The notes beneath the pieces are model-generated. The model made no database searches and was not told the DNA's origin. It was given only the letters and a program-made list of their open reading frames with translations. This document shows positions 42,686 through 51,054 of a stretch of DNA of 53,267 nucleotides, one piece after another; position 1 is the first letter of the stretch; every line of letters starts with the position of its first letter. Origin of the DNA: an uncultured Clostridia bacterium (lineage in GTDB: Bacteria > Bacillota > Clostridia > TANB77 > CAG-508); the NCBI GenBank assembly GCA_934141555.1, contig CAKPCK010000011.1:1-53267 (forward strand), in the 5' to 3' direction. The position numbers and the translations under genes were made by a program.

Positions 42686-43297
42686 TTAATCAACTTGTTC
42701 TGCTAATAAATGTGCTGTTACTTTTATTATTGGGGTATTTGTAGCTTTTGTAGCTAAATTTGTATCTGCTGAATTATTTTTAATTTGATCTGCAGTTTCT
42801 GTTCCTCTTACAAAAGACCATCTCCAATAAATTGTAGTAGTTTGCTCAGCTTCTGTATTACTTGCTAATTTTTCTGATAAAGTAATTTCTGAAATATCAG
42901 TTTTCCAATTCGTTCCATCTGTAGAGAATTCTACTGGAATTGCACTATTATTTTCAGTTGTAAATGATATTTCATATTCAGCTGTTACTTCAGAATCATT
43001 TCTTACTTTTATATCAAAACTTCCTTGTGTCCCTGGTGCAATTTTGCCAGATGTAACATCTGTTTCTATACTGTTATCAGTATCTTTTATTGTTTTAAAT
43101 AAATCAAATGCAACTTCTTCATTTTGAGTTATATCTTTATCATTTAATTTAATAGACCATTTTGCTACTGTAGCACTACTTTCAAAATCTTTTGCAGTTG
43201 TGTATTTTGCATATGTATTGGCAACTAAAATTAAAGCAATTAAAGTTATTAGTAATGCGAAAACACCTAATTTTGCTAATCTATTATCTTTTTTCAT
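42686..43297 (-). CDS. TasA/camelysin-like SipW-dependent exported protein
   Basis: The 203-residue protein has a positively charged start, a hydrophobic segment (about 10-27, LGVFALLITLIALILVA) and the SipW-type junction NTYAKYTTAKDF. A beta-rich body follows (SGKIAPGTQGSFDIKVRND, TTIYWRWSF) and ends AHLLAEQVD. This fits the TasA/camelysin superfamily, whose members form extracellular fibres or act as surface proteases. The AAAGGGGGG ribosome-binding site suggests strong translation. It lies next to a SipW-type peptidase that would process it. Confidence 0.8.
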   Translation of the reverse strand: MKKDNRLAKLGVFALLITLIALILVANTYAKYTTAKDFESSATVAKWSIKLNDKDITQNEEVAFDLFKTIKDTDNSIETDVTSGKIAPGTQGSFDIKVRNDSEVTAEYEISFTTENNSAIPVEFSTDGTNWKTDISEITLSEKLASNTEAEQTTTIYWRWSFVRGTETADQIKNNSADTNLATKATNTPIIKVTAHLLAEQVD

Positions 43298-43378
43298 ATT
43301 TTCCCCCCTTTCTTTATTTTTTGATTAACACTTTACTTAAAACTTAAGTGTTATAAAATATTATTATAATATTAATAA

Positions 43379-43984
43379 CTATTTTTTCTTGAGTTCCTCA
43401 TTTTGTTGTTTTAACATTTCTATTTCTTTTTCCATTTCTTTCTGTTTATTTAATTTTTGATTAATTTCTTCTGTATTTTTCCTTGAATCATTCCATCCAA
43501 TTATTATTAATAAAATAATTGGTATTGATAAACATACCAATATACCAATTGGAGTTTGAATAAATATTGCAAAGTTTCCCAATTTTGGTATATTACATTT
43601 GAATACTCCTTCAATTTGTTCTGGTAATATTATTCCTTCATCTCTAGTGTTATTATTATCACCTTTTGTTATATATTTAACTTTATTGTCTTCTATAACA
43701 ATTTCGTCTATACGATGTGTTATTACTATATCATTACTTTTAAAAGCAATTATATCTCCTTTTTTTAATGTGTTTTTATCAACTTCTTTTACTATTACAA
43801 TATCTCCAGAAGATATTTGCGTTTCCATTGAACCAGATAAAACTATAAATGGTTTCCAACCAAAAAATGATGGAACCTCATCAGGATGTATATATGAATT
43901 TGCTAAAATAACACCACTAATAAATAATATTGGAATTAAGATAAGCAAAGCTATTACACTTAATATTTTCTTTAATTTTTGCAT
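43379..43984 (-). CDS. sipW: SipW-type (ER-like) signal peptidase I
   Basis: The 201-residue protein has an N-terminal helix (about 7-29), the catalytic serine S52 in VLSGSMET, and histidine H90 in VITHRIDEI in place of the usual lysine. This Ser-His pair marks the ER/SipW class. A second helix (about 145-165) and an added charged coiled-coil tail follow. I set the start at ATG 43984 behind AAGGAAGG, 16 codons inside the longest frame. SipW enzymes process TasA-like proteins; its likely substrate is the next gene. Confidence 0.9.
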   Translation of the reverse strand: MQKLKKILSVIALLILIPILFISGVILANSYIHPDEVPSFFGWKPFIVLSGSMETQISSGDIVIVKEVDKNTLKKGDIIAFKSNDIVITHRIDEIVIEDNKVKYITKGDNNNTRDEGIILPEQIEGVFKCNIPKLGNFAIFIQTPIGILVCLSIPIILLIIIGWNDSRKNTEEINQKLNKQKEMEKEIEMLKQQNEELKKK

Positions 43985-44174
43985 GTCAAATTCCTTCCTT
44001 ATTTCGTTAATATCTCCTTTATAATATATCATAAATCGACTTACTTGTATATATTTTAAAAGAATGTAATATATTTATAATATTTTTGTAATGTATTTGT
44101 AATATTCCATTAAATTTTTTATGGTAAAATTAATTTTATAAATATTACAAATCTCAAAAATGTAGGTGATTAAT

Positions 44175-44489
44175 TTGTATTATACATATATGTTAAGATG
44201 TTCTGATAACTCTATTTATACAGGTATGACTAATAATCTTTCTAATCGTTTATCTCAGCATATTTCAAAAGGAAAAAATGCTGCAAAATATACAAAATCT
44301 CATAATGTTATTGGCCTTGAAATTGCTTGGAAAACTAAAAATAAATCTTCAGCTTGTAAACTAGAATATCAAATAAAACAACTTTCTAAAAAACAAAAAG
44401 AATGTTTAATAAATGGTGAAAAACTTTCAAATTTTTTCAGCGGAAAAATTGATTGTAGAAAATATAAAAAAATACTTAATTTATATTAA
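44175..44489 (+). CDS. GIY-YIG nuclease-like protein (UPF0213)
   Basis: The protein has the GIY-YIG core YYTYMLRCSDNSIYTGMTNN, then RLSQHISKGKNAAKYTK with the conserved arginine and histidine. The LEYQIKQLSKKQKE helix follows, as in the YazA/UPF0213 group. Members are small, and their biological role is unclear. The start is TTG 44175, 6 nt past AGGTGA; GTG 44166 lies in the ribosome-binding site. The stop codon is in the terminator stem-loop. Confidence 0.88.
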   Translation: MYYTYMLRCSDNSIYTGMTNNLSNRLSQHISKGKNAAKYTKSHNVIGLEIAWKTKNKSSACKLEYQIKQLSKKQKECLINGEKLSNFFSGKIDCRKYKKILNLY

Positions 44490-44506
44490 ATATAAATTAA
44501 GTATTT
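44470..44506. terminator. Bidirectional terminator containing the GIY-YIG stop codon
   Basis: AAATACTTAATTTATA (44470-44485) and TATAAATTAAGTATTT (44491-44506) form a perfect 16-bp stem. The loop holds the TAA stop. It can also end tRNA-Arg(TCT) transcription from the minus strand. Confidence 0.85.
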
Positions 44507-44520
44507 TTAACCAATTAATA

Positions 44521-44597
44521 TGGTGAGCCAGAAGGGATTCGAACCCCCGACCCTTTGCTTAGAAGGCAAATGCTCTATCCAACTGAGCTACTGACTC
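44521..44597 (-). tRNA. tRNA-Arg, anticodon TCT
   Basis: The minus-strand cloverleaf has acceptor GAGTCAG/CTGGCTC, anticodon stem TTTGC/GCAAA around loop CTTCTAA, and a T arm with TTCGAAT. CCA is encoded. The anticodon reads AGA and AGG, the dominant arginine codons here. Confidence 0.96.
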
Positions 44598-44677
44598 ATG
44601 TTTCTTAACACTTAAATATAATATCACAATTTAAGTATTAAGTCAACATTTTTTCGAAAATTTTTACACATTTTTTA

Positions 44678-45553
44678 TTAATCAATTTCAATTTTTTCAT
44701 TAGTGTCATCAGTTGTTACTGATTTGGGTGCTTTTTCTAGTAGTTCTGGCTTTTTTAAGTATTTATTCAATTGTTTAAATGATGATGCATAATAATGTCC
44801 ATCACATATTCTTTCATCACCTACAAATGCAATTGTTATACACTTTTCCTCTTTTATTTCATCATCTTCATAAATATAACTTTTCTTCTTTTTTCCCATA
44901 GAAAAAAATAAACTTGTTGTTCCAAAATTATATATATGATGATATATACTATCAATTCCAAGTGACCCTACATTTGTTAAAAATACACTTGTATGAAATG
45001 GGCTTGCCTTAATTACCGCTTTAGGCATAATTCCATGTTTATCTAGAAATTTTAACATCTTTACTGCAAATAATATCAGAAAATTTGGAACTAAATTTAA
45101 TATTTTTACAAGATTATCTGTTTTATTTGCTGTTTGCAAATCTTTATTTTTCTCAATTGTTGCATCAACTTTTTCTTTAATTTCTAATATTGTTTCTGTT
45201 CCTTTAAATGGTATTTTTACTACAGTTTCTTGCCCATCATCTGTCAAGCTTTTCTTTATTGAAAGAGATACATATATTGTATCTCTTTGATATGTTGTTC
45301 CATTCATTACAAATCTATTTAATTTTGGTCTTTCATTTATTATTCTTACTATCGCTGCATATATGATATTCATATATGACATTCTTATTCCTTCTTGTGC
45401 TTTTTTATCTATATATTCTTCCATATTACTTAGTGGTATATCTTGTTTAAAATATACTTGTGAATCACTTCTATCAATCATTACAGAAGGTAATATTCTA
45501 AAAATTGGCTCTAAATTTTTTACTTTTTTTCCATCGGCTCTATGTCCAAACAT
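44678..45553 (-). CDS. 2-oxoacid dehydrogenase E2/CAT-like acyltransferase domain protein
   Basis: The 291-residue protein resembles the catalytic domain of dihydrolipoamide acyltransferases and chloramphenicol acetyltransferase: MSYMNIIYAAIVRIINERPKLNRF, then VFLTNVGSLGIDSIYHHIYN and VGDERICDGHYYASSFKQL. There is no lipoyl or E3-binding domain. At the active site the E2 motif DHRxxDG reads DERICDG, so the catalytic histidine is replaced by Glu, although a His follows DG. It may act on another acyl donor or be inactive. It is cotranscribed with the winged-helix gene 36 bp upstream. Confidence 0.75.
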   Translation of the reverse strand: MFGHRADGKKVKNLEPIFRILPSVMIDRSDSQVYFKQDIPLSNMEEYIDKKAQEGIRMSYMNIIYAAIVRIINERPKLNRFVMNGTTYQRDTIYVSLSIKKSLTDDGQETVVKIPFKGTETILEIKEKVDATIEKNKDLQTANKTDNLVKILNLVPNFLILFAVKMLKFLDKHGIMPKAVIKASPFHTSVFLTNVGSLGIDSIYHHIYNFGTTSLFFSMGKKKKSYIYEDDEIKEEKCITIAFVGDERICDGHYYASSFKQLNKYLKKPELLEKAPKSVTTDDTNEKIEID

Positions 45554-45589
45554 TCTTTGCTTCCTTTTCTTAAAAGTCTATGTTTTCGA

Positions 45590-46531
45590 CTAAATTCCTA
45601 AAATCTTTGCTTCAACATTAAACATTTTATATTTATTTGTTTTTTCATCTATTCTAAATTCAATTAATGTATTTTCAAGTGTTTCCTCATTTTGTCTTAA
45701 ATCTGTGGTAAAATATAATTTTATTTGTGGTATTTCTACTTTATTTGTTACTATTTCTTTAAATGCCTCTGCTGTATGTCTATCATCTTCACAAATTAAA
45801 ATCAGTTGTGGCATTGAAGAATATCCAGAATCTCCTGGTACAAAATTTTCATAAAATTCTTTGTACATCGTCATTTTATCAACTAATTTCTTTTGCCAAT
45901 CTTGTTCTCTTCTTATGGCTTCAAATAAAAATATTATTGATTTATTATTTTTTGTTAATTTTACAGATCCACCTGTTGCCTTAAATGTTTTTCCAGAAAT
46001 CTTTGCTTGAATTGTTGGTTTTACAACATAGCTATCAAATGCTTTTACTTTTCTAAGATATGCTATAATTGTTTGATTTCCTGCTAATCTCTTTTTTATC
46101 ATTGCAACTGGTTTTACATTATCTGTTTGTTGCCATTTACATTCTATTTCTTTTGATGTTAACAAATATTTTCCCATCTTTTCAAGACAATATATTCTAT
46201 ATATTCCCTTTCCTTCATCAGATGTAAAATAATATCTTGTCAATATTTTTGATTTTACTAATTGGTCTAATTTATTATTTAATTTATCTTGTGATTGTGG
46301 ATTTATTCCTTTCCATTCAAGCATTTGATAAATTTGTCTTGATGTTATAAATTCAAATTCATTTACTAATTCTAGTATTGCAAAATGAATATCTGTTATA
46401 TGTCCAATATTTATTTTATGTATTATTTGATTCATTGATACATATCCATCTTTTCCATCAAATGTTTTTATTTCACCTTCTCTTATAGCAAATGGTGATA
46501 CCTGTGCTTTTATTTGGCTATCTTCAACCAT
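45590..46531 (-). CDS. Winged-helix (replication-relaxation-like) protein
   Basis: The 313-residue protein has a winged-helix-like segment (about 45-110): FAILELVNEFEFITSRQIYQ, then KLNNKLDQLVKSKILTRYYF. Its C-terminal domain has MPQLILICEDDRHTAEAF and IKLYFTTDLRQ. This layout resembles replication-relaxation family proteins of Firmicute plasmids and integrative elements, but it sits here in a chromosomal operon. The start is ATG 46531 behind AAAGGAGGA. The family call is by pattern only. Confidence 0.6.
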   Translation of the reverse strand: MVEDSQIKAQVSPFAIREGEIKTFDGKDGYVSMNQIIHKINIGHITDIHFAILELVNEFEFITSRQIYQMLEWKGINPQSQDKLNNKLDQLVKSKILTRYYFTSDEGKGIYRIYCLEKMGKYLLTSKEIECKWQQTDNVKPVAMIKKRLAGNQTIIAYLRKVKAFDSYVVKPTIQAKISGKTFKATGGSVKLTKNNKSIIFLFEAIRREQDWQKKLVDKMTMYKEFYENFVPGDSGYSSMPQLILICEDDRHTAEAFKEIVTNKVEIPQIKLYFTTDLRQNEETLENTLIEFRIDEKTNKYKMFNVEAKILGI

Positions 46532-46595
46532 ATTTAATTCCTCCTTTTGCCAAAACATATTTTTGCTTTAGCTTATATACTTTTTATATTTATAA

Positions 46596-47051
46596 TTATA
46601 TTATCGTTAGTTTTAATTTCTTTTTCTCTGGTTGTATTTTCTTTATACATACATCAACAGATTGACCATATTGTAAATTTTCATTATATTCTGTCATTCC
46701 TACTAAATTTGGAGTTATTTCTATAAATACTCCATTTTTATTTTTTTCAGTATCTCTTACTATTCCTTTAACTGTCATTCCTTCCTGAAAATTTTTTACA
46801 TTTTCTTCCCAAGTTCCTAAACAATCTTTGTATGATAAATTTATTTTACCTGTTTTTTTATCAATGGATTTTACTTTACATTGTATTTCTTGTCCTATCT
46901 TTACTCTATCTTTTGGTGATTTTATTCTCACAACAGATAAATCTTCAATAAAAACAAGTCCAGATTTTCCATCTTCCATTTCTACAAAAGCCCCATATGG
47001 TTGCATTCCACTGACTCTTGCATTTACAATTTGTCCTTCTTTTAATTCCAT
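46596..47051 (-). CDS. Protein with two S1 RNA-binding domains
   Basis: The 151-residue protein contains two S1 domains. The first is clear (about 3-75): GQIVNARVSGMQPYGAFVEM, VFIEDLS and INLSYKD. The second, at about 90-150, is more diverged (GMTVKGIVRDTEKNKNGVFIE). Relatives of YugI/GSP13 type bind RNA or ribosomes. It starts behind AGAGGAG. Confidence 0.85.
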   Translation of the reverse strand: MELKEGQIVNARVSGMQPYGAFVEMEDGKSGLVFIEDLSVVRIKSPKDRVKIGQEIQCKVKSIDKKTGKINLSYKDCLGTWEENVKNFQEGMTVKGIVRDTEKNKNGVFIEITPNLVGMTEYNENLQYGQSVDVCIKKIQPEKKKLKLTII

Positions 47052-47177
47052 TATTTCTCCTCTGCATTTTTATAATATTTTCTTATGTAACTTGTATTTC
47101 AATTATACTTCTTTTTTTAATATTTTTCAACTATTTATTTTCATCTCTTTATTTTATATCAAAATTTTTACTAATCA

Positions 47178-47924
47178 TTAATGTTGCTCTCCAATTAATG
47201 TTTTCACTTCAAAACTTTTTAAATATCTCCATTTTCCAAGTTCTATATCTTTTACTCCAATATTTCCTATTTTACTTCTATGTAAAGCTATTACTTTTCT
47301 ACCAACTGATTCGCACATTTTTCTAACTTGCCTGTTTTTTCCTTCATGTATTGTTATTTCTAACCTTGATATGTCTTTTTCTTCATCTGTTTTTAAAATT
47401 TTTACTTTTGCCGGTCTTGTAATATAATCATCTATTTTTACACCATTCTTTAATTGTTCTACTTCTTCATTTTGGATTATGCCCTTTACTGTAACAGTAT
47501 ATGTTTTAGTTATCTCATGTTTTGGATGTGTTACTTTATATACAAAATCTCCATCATTTGTTAAAATTAAAGCTCCTGATGTGTACATATCTAATCTTCC
47601 AACTGGTACAACTCTTTCTCTAACTTTTACCAAATCTAATACTTTGTCTCTTCCAAATTGCTCATCAGATGTTGTCACATATCCAATTGGTTTATTTAAT
47701 AAAATATATACTTTTTTGTCTTCTTGTTTTACATTTTTGCCTTCAAATGTTATTTTGTCTTTTTCAGGATTTACCTTAACACCTAGTTCTGTAATTGTTT
47801 TTCCATTTACTTGAACTTTTCCTTGTAAAATATATTCTTCGCATTTTCTTCTTGATGCAATTCCACATTCTGCTAAATATTTTTGAAGTCTTTCTTCCAT
47901 ATTGATTTGCATGATATTAATCAT
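47178..47924 (-). CDS. rluB: RluB/RsuA-family rRNA pseudouridine synthase
   Basis: The 248-residue protein has an N-terminal S4 domain (RLQKYLAECGIASRRKCEE) and a catalytic domain with VGRLDMYTSGALILTND, where D112 is the nucleophile. NRQVRKMCESVG follows near the end. It makes a pseudouridine in 23S (or 16S) rRNA. The start is ATG 47924 behind AAAGGAGA with short spacing. An internal ATG (residue 9) is also possible. Confidence 0.93.
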   Translation of the reverse strand: MINIMQINMEERLQKYLAECGIASRRKCEEYILQGKVQVNGKTITELGVKVNPEKDKITFEGKNVKQEDKKVYILLNKPIGYVTTSDEQFGRDKVLDLVKVRERVVPVGRLDMYTSGALILTNDGDFVYKVTHPKHEITKTYTVTVKGIIQNEEVEQLKNGVKIDDYITRPAKVKILKTDEEKDISRLEITIHEGKNRQVRKMCESVGRKVIALHRSKIGNIGVKDIELGKWRYLKSFEVKTLIGEQH

Positions 47925-48016
47925 GCTCTCCTTTCTTTTTATGTACTATTTTTATATTTCCTGCATATTATATATTAATTCCTTTTACTTTTCTAAAAGG
48001 CTTTATATAGATTTCT

Positions 48017-48037
48017 CCGGCAGGGTTCTCTTGCCGG
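48017..48037 (-). terminator. GC-rich hairpin after the RluD-family gene
   Basis: CCGGCA (48017-48022) and TGCCGG (48032-48037) form a GC-rich 6-bp stem directly after the stop codon. There is no T tract on the minus strand, so it may be a partial terminator or an mRNA-stabilising element. Confidence 0.5.
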
Positions 48038-48955
48038 TTATTTTATTTCTCTATTTTTCAATTTATCAAGTATATCTTTAAAATATTGTGGTAATTCTGC
48101 TTCAAGGCACATATCTTTTTGAGTTATTGGATGTTTAAATTCTAATTTTTGAGCATGTAAACATTGTCCAACAACATCAAATTCATTTTTTCCATTTGAA
48201 TATGTATAATCACCAACAATAGGATATCCTATATGTGATAAATGTACACGTATTTGATGTGTTCTTCCTGTTTCTATATTTACTTGTAACAATGTATATT
48301 TATCAAATCTTTTTAATACTTTTATATGTGTTATTGCATTTTTACCATTTTTATTAACAGCCATCTTTTTTCTATCTGATGTACTTCTTCCAATTGGCAT
48401 ATCTATTGTTGCTTCATTTTCTTTAAATATACCTCTAACAAGTGCAATATATGTTTTCTTTACTTCATGATTTTTTATTTGTTCACTCATTTTTACATGG
48501 GCATTATCATTTTTAGCAACAATTAATAGTCCTGATGTATCTTTATCTATTCTATGTACTATACCAGGTCTTATTTCTCCGCCAATTCCAGATAAACTAT
48601 CTTTACATATTGCCATAATAGCATTTACTAATGTTCCATCTGGATTACCATTTGCAGGATGTACTACCATTCCTTTTGGCTTATTTACAACTATAATATC
48701 ACTATCTTCATATACAATTTCAATTGGAATATTTTGTGCTTTTAGTTCTATTTGTTTTGGTTCTGGTATTTCAACTGATATTTTATCATTTTCTTGAATT
48801 TTATATGATACTTTTACATTTTTTCCATTAACTAATATGTTTCCATCTTCAATTAATCTTTGTGCAGATGTTCTAGTTATATCTTTATCAACACTTGGTA
48901 TATATGCATCTAAACGCTTTCCTTTTTCTTCTTGGCTAACTATATATTCTTTCAT
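48038..48955 (-). CDS. rluD: RluA/RluD-family pseudouridine synthase
   Basis: The 305-residue protein has an S4 domain (about 12-60) and the RluA-type catalytic motif HRIDKDTSGLLIVAKND with nucleophile D137. NKPKGMVVHPANG and TGRTHQIRVHLSHIGYPIVGD are also present. It probably modifies the helix 69 region of 23S rRNA as RluD does, although RluA/RluC specificity cannot be excluded. Its ATG overlaps the DUF1836 stop by 4 bp. Confidence 0.92.
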   Translation of the reverse strand: MKEYIVSQEEKGKRLDAYIPSVDKDITRTSAQRLIEDGNILVNGKNVKVSYKIQENDKISVEIPEPKQIELKAQNIPIEIVYEDSDIIVVNKPKGMVVHPANGNPDGTLVNAIMAICKDSLSGIGGEIRPGIVHRIDKDTSGLLIVAKNDNAHVKMSEQIKNHEVKKTYIALVRGIFKENEATIDMPIGRSTSDRKKMAVNKNGKNAITHIKVLKRFDKYTLLQVNIETGRTHQIRVHLSHIGYPIVGDYTYSNGKNEFDVVGQCLHAQKLEFKHPITQKDMCLEAELPQYFKDILDKLKNREIK

Positions 48956-49479
48956 TTTGTTTCCTCTTTTTCTTTTACTTCACTCAAAAATTTTGTCTCT
49001 ACATATAATTTATCCGCAACTGCTTGTACAACATTTTTTAATAAATATTGTTCTTCTGTCATTCTATCTATATGAGGAAACTCTTTACGTATAAATACAT
49101 TTTTTATTGATATTTCCAGATTTGCACAAAATCTATTATATGCTTTACTTAACTCAAAATATTTAGTTGTTTCAGATATTAATTTTCCAATATCTCCTAT
49201 GCTATATACTTGTTTTAAAATACATATTACCATTAAATATGCAATATGTGTTTTGCCATACTTTTTCTTTTCTGGTGCTGGCATTATTCCTTGTTTTACA
49301 TAGTTATTTATCATCGTTTTAGTTATTATTTTATCATCATTATTTGAACTCAATATTCCTAAATATTTTTCTAAATAATTTACTACTTGATCTAAATATA
49401 AATCAATTTCTGGTAATTCATTCCACCTTGGTAAATGATGTTTTGTTATTTTTTCAATTTTCTCTTCATTATTTTGCAT
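48952..49479 (-). CDS. DUF1836 domain protein
   Basis: This 175-residue soluble protein has the DUF1836 pattern LPRWNELPEIDLYLDQVVNYLE, then TKTMINNYVKQGIMPAPEKKKYGKTHIAYLMVICILK. The middle segment resembles a MerR-like helix-turn-helix, so DNA binding is possible. Function is unknown. It is coupled to the pseudouridine synthase gene by a 4-bp overlap. Confidence 0.85.
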   Translation of the reverse strand: MQNNEEKIEKITKHHLPRWNELPEIDLYLDQVVNYLEKYLGILSSNNDDKIITKTMINNYVKQGIMPAPEKKKYGKTHIAYLMVICILKQVYSIGDIGKLISETTKYFELSKAYNRFCANLEISIKNVFIRKEFPHIDRMTEEQYLLKNVVQAVADKLYVETKFLSEVKEKEETK

Positions 49480-49525
49480 CTTTGATCACATTCTTTCTTT
49501 AATATACAATTATTTAACTCTCTAA

Positions 49526-50272
49526 TTATCTAATTTTTCTCTTTTGCATATTATAAGAAATCTTTGCTACAAAACTAGCTGGTGCTAATTTGGCTCCAAG
49601 TCTTGCTAATTTTATTTTCCAACCTGGGACAATGTAAAATTTTCCTTTTAAAAATTTATTTATAGCATATTCTGCAACATATTCACTACTTAAACCTTTT
49701 AATGCAAATTCAACATCTGCAACTTTATTAAAATTTGTATCTACTGGTCCTGGACACAAAATACTAATTTGTACTTTTGATTTTTTTCTTCTTAGCTCTT
49801 CTCTAATTGATTCTGAAAATCTTACTACATAATTTTTTGTTGAATAATATGTTGTCATAAGTGGTCCTGGCATAAATCCAGCAATTGATGCTACATTTAA
49901 TATTTTTCCACTATCTTTTTTTATCATATCTTTTAAATATAATTTTGTTAAAATATGATATGCTATTATATTTGTATGAATCATTTGAATATCTTTATCT
50001 AAACTTGTTTCTTCAAAATGTCCGCAATCTCCAAATCCAGCATTATTTATTAATATATCTATATCTTTATTTTCTTCATATATTTTTTTACAATTCTCTT
50101 CTTTTGATATATCCATAACAACAATTTTTGTCTCTGTTTTTAATTGTTTTTTTACTTCTTCTAGCTTTTTTTCATCTCTTGCTACTAATATTAAATTATA
50201 TCCTTGTTGACTTAATATTTTGGCCATATCTCTTCCCATTCCTGAAGAAGCTCCTGTTATTAATGCTTTCAT
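49526..50272 (-). CDS. Short-chain dehydrogenase/reductase
   Basis: The 248-residue SDR has the nucleotide motif GASSGMG (7-13), NNAG (76-79), the catalytic serine in NVASIAG (S129), and YYSTK (Y142, K146). The closest named relatives appear to be YqjQ/DltE-like oxidoreductases; substrate is unknown. It starts behind AAAGGAAG. Confidence 0.9.
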   Translation of the reverse strand: MKALITGASSGMGRDMAKILSQQGYNLILVARDEKKLEEVKKQLKTETKIVVMDISKEENCKKIYEENKDIDILINNAGFGDCGHFEETSLDKDIQMIHTNIIAYHILTKLYLKDMIKKDSGKILNVASIAGFMPGPLMTTYYSTKNYVVRFSESIREELRRKKSKVQISILCPGPVDTNFNKVADVEFALKGLSSEYVAEYAINKFLKGKFYIVPGWKIKLARLGAKLAPASFVAKISYNMQKRKIR

Positions 50273-50307
50273 TTATATCTTCCTTTCATTTTAAACATTT
50301 TTCAATT

Positions 50308-50886
50308 TTAAAACCCTCTTGAAAATGTTCCAATTATTATATCGACAATTAATTTTATTGCTGTATTAGTATTATACAAATTTATGAAAAAATTACGTGA
50401 AACTGGAATCGTTGCTAATAATATTCCAATAACAAATAATATTAGTATATATATAATCAATCTTTTTATTTTTTCAAATGATACATTAATTTTTTTTCTA
50501 TTATATTGTATCTGTGGTTGTTCACTTGCCCTTTTTATTTTACTATAATATCTTCTTGCAAATTGTAAACTATCTATTTGATTTAAATTTATTTCATTAT
50601 TTGATGATGTAGCTTTTTGTAAGTCTTGTTTTAATCTATTATTTTCTTGAATTATTTTATTATATTCTTCCACAGATACACTTTGCTTTTGTAATTTTTC
50701 GTCATATTGTCTTCTTTTAAAATCATTTGATAATATTTCATATGCTTCATTTATTTGTTGCATTTTATTTTGACTATTATTTTGTAAATCTGGATGATAT
50801 TTTTTTGCAAGTGTTTTATATGCTTTTTCAATTACTTCTTCTGAAGCATTTTTATCTACTTCTAATATTTCATAATAATTTTTCAT
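50308..50886 (-). CDS. J-domain membrane protein
   Basis: The 192-residue protein has an N-terminal J domain (about 1-65) with the diagnostic HPD at 31-33 in KYHPDLQN and YEILEVDKNASEEVIEKAYK. A coiled-coil linker (about 75-100) and one or two C-terminal membrane helices (about 138-185) follow. It lacks the zinc and peptide-binding domains of true DnaJ, so it probably recruits DnaK to the membrane. The ATG lacks a good Shine-Dalgarno sequence; see the neighbouring remnant. Confidence 0.88.
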   Translation of the reverse strand: MKNYYEILEVDKNASEEVIEKAYKTLAKKYHPDLQNNSQNKMQQINEAYEILSNDFKRRQYDEKLQKQSVSVEEYNKIIQENNRLKQDLQKATSSNNEINLNQIDSLQFARRYYSKIKRASEQPQIQYNRKKINVSFEKIKRLIIYILILFVIGILLATIPVSRNFFINLYNTNTAIKLIVDIIIGTFSRGF

Positions 50887-50968
50887 ATTTTATTATGCCG
50901 GCTTTTCTCATTTGTTTTAATATTTCTATTTTTTTGCCTGCATCTCCTCCATCTTGTTCTATTTTACA
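50870..50968 (-). pseudogene. Possible coding remnant or leader peptide before the J-domain gene
   Basis: An open frame with no initiating codon at its head reads CKIEQDGGDAGKKIEILKQ, followed by MRKAGIIKYEKLL. It ends at a TGA that overlaps the fourth to sixth codons of the J-domain gene. The composition looks coding. Only the last 13 residues have an ATG. It may be the tail of a lost gene or a translated leader that couples initiation. Confidence 0.3.
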
Positions 50969-50989
50969 TTAAATTGAGAAAATAAGCAA
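50961..50989 (-). promoter_or_regulatory. Promoter of the J-domain gene
   Basis: On the minus strand TTGCTT (50984-50989) and TAAAAT (50961-50966) are 17 bp apart. It follows a terminator, so a promoter is expected here. Confidence 0.5.
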
Positions 50990-51008
50990 GTATTTATTTA
51001 GTAAGAAA

Positions 51009-51037
51009 AAAGAATTGGTGGTAATTTCCAATTCTTT
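51009..51037 (-). terminator. Terminator after the M23 peptidase gene
   Basis: AAAGAATTGG (51009-51018) and CCAATTCTTT (51028-51037) form a perfect 10-bp stem. On the minus strand it is followed by TTTCTT. Confidence 0.85.
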
Positions 51038-51054
51038 CACATATATATTTTTAT

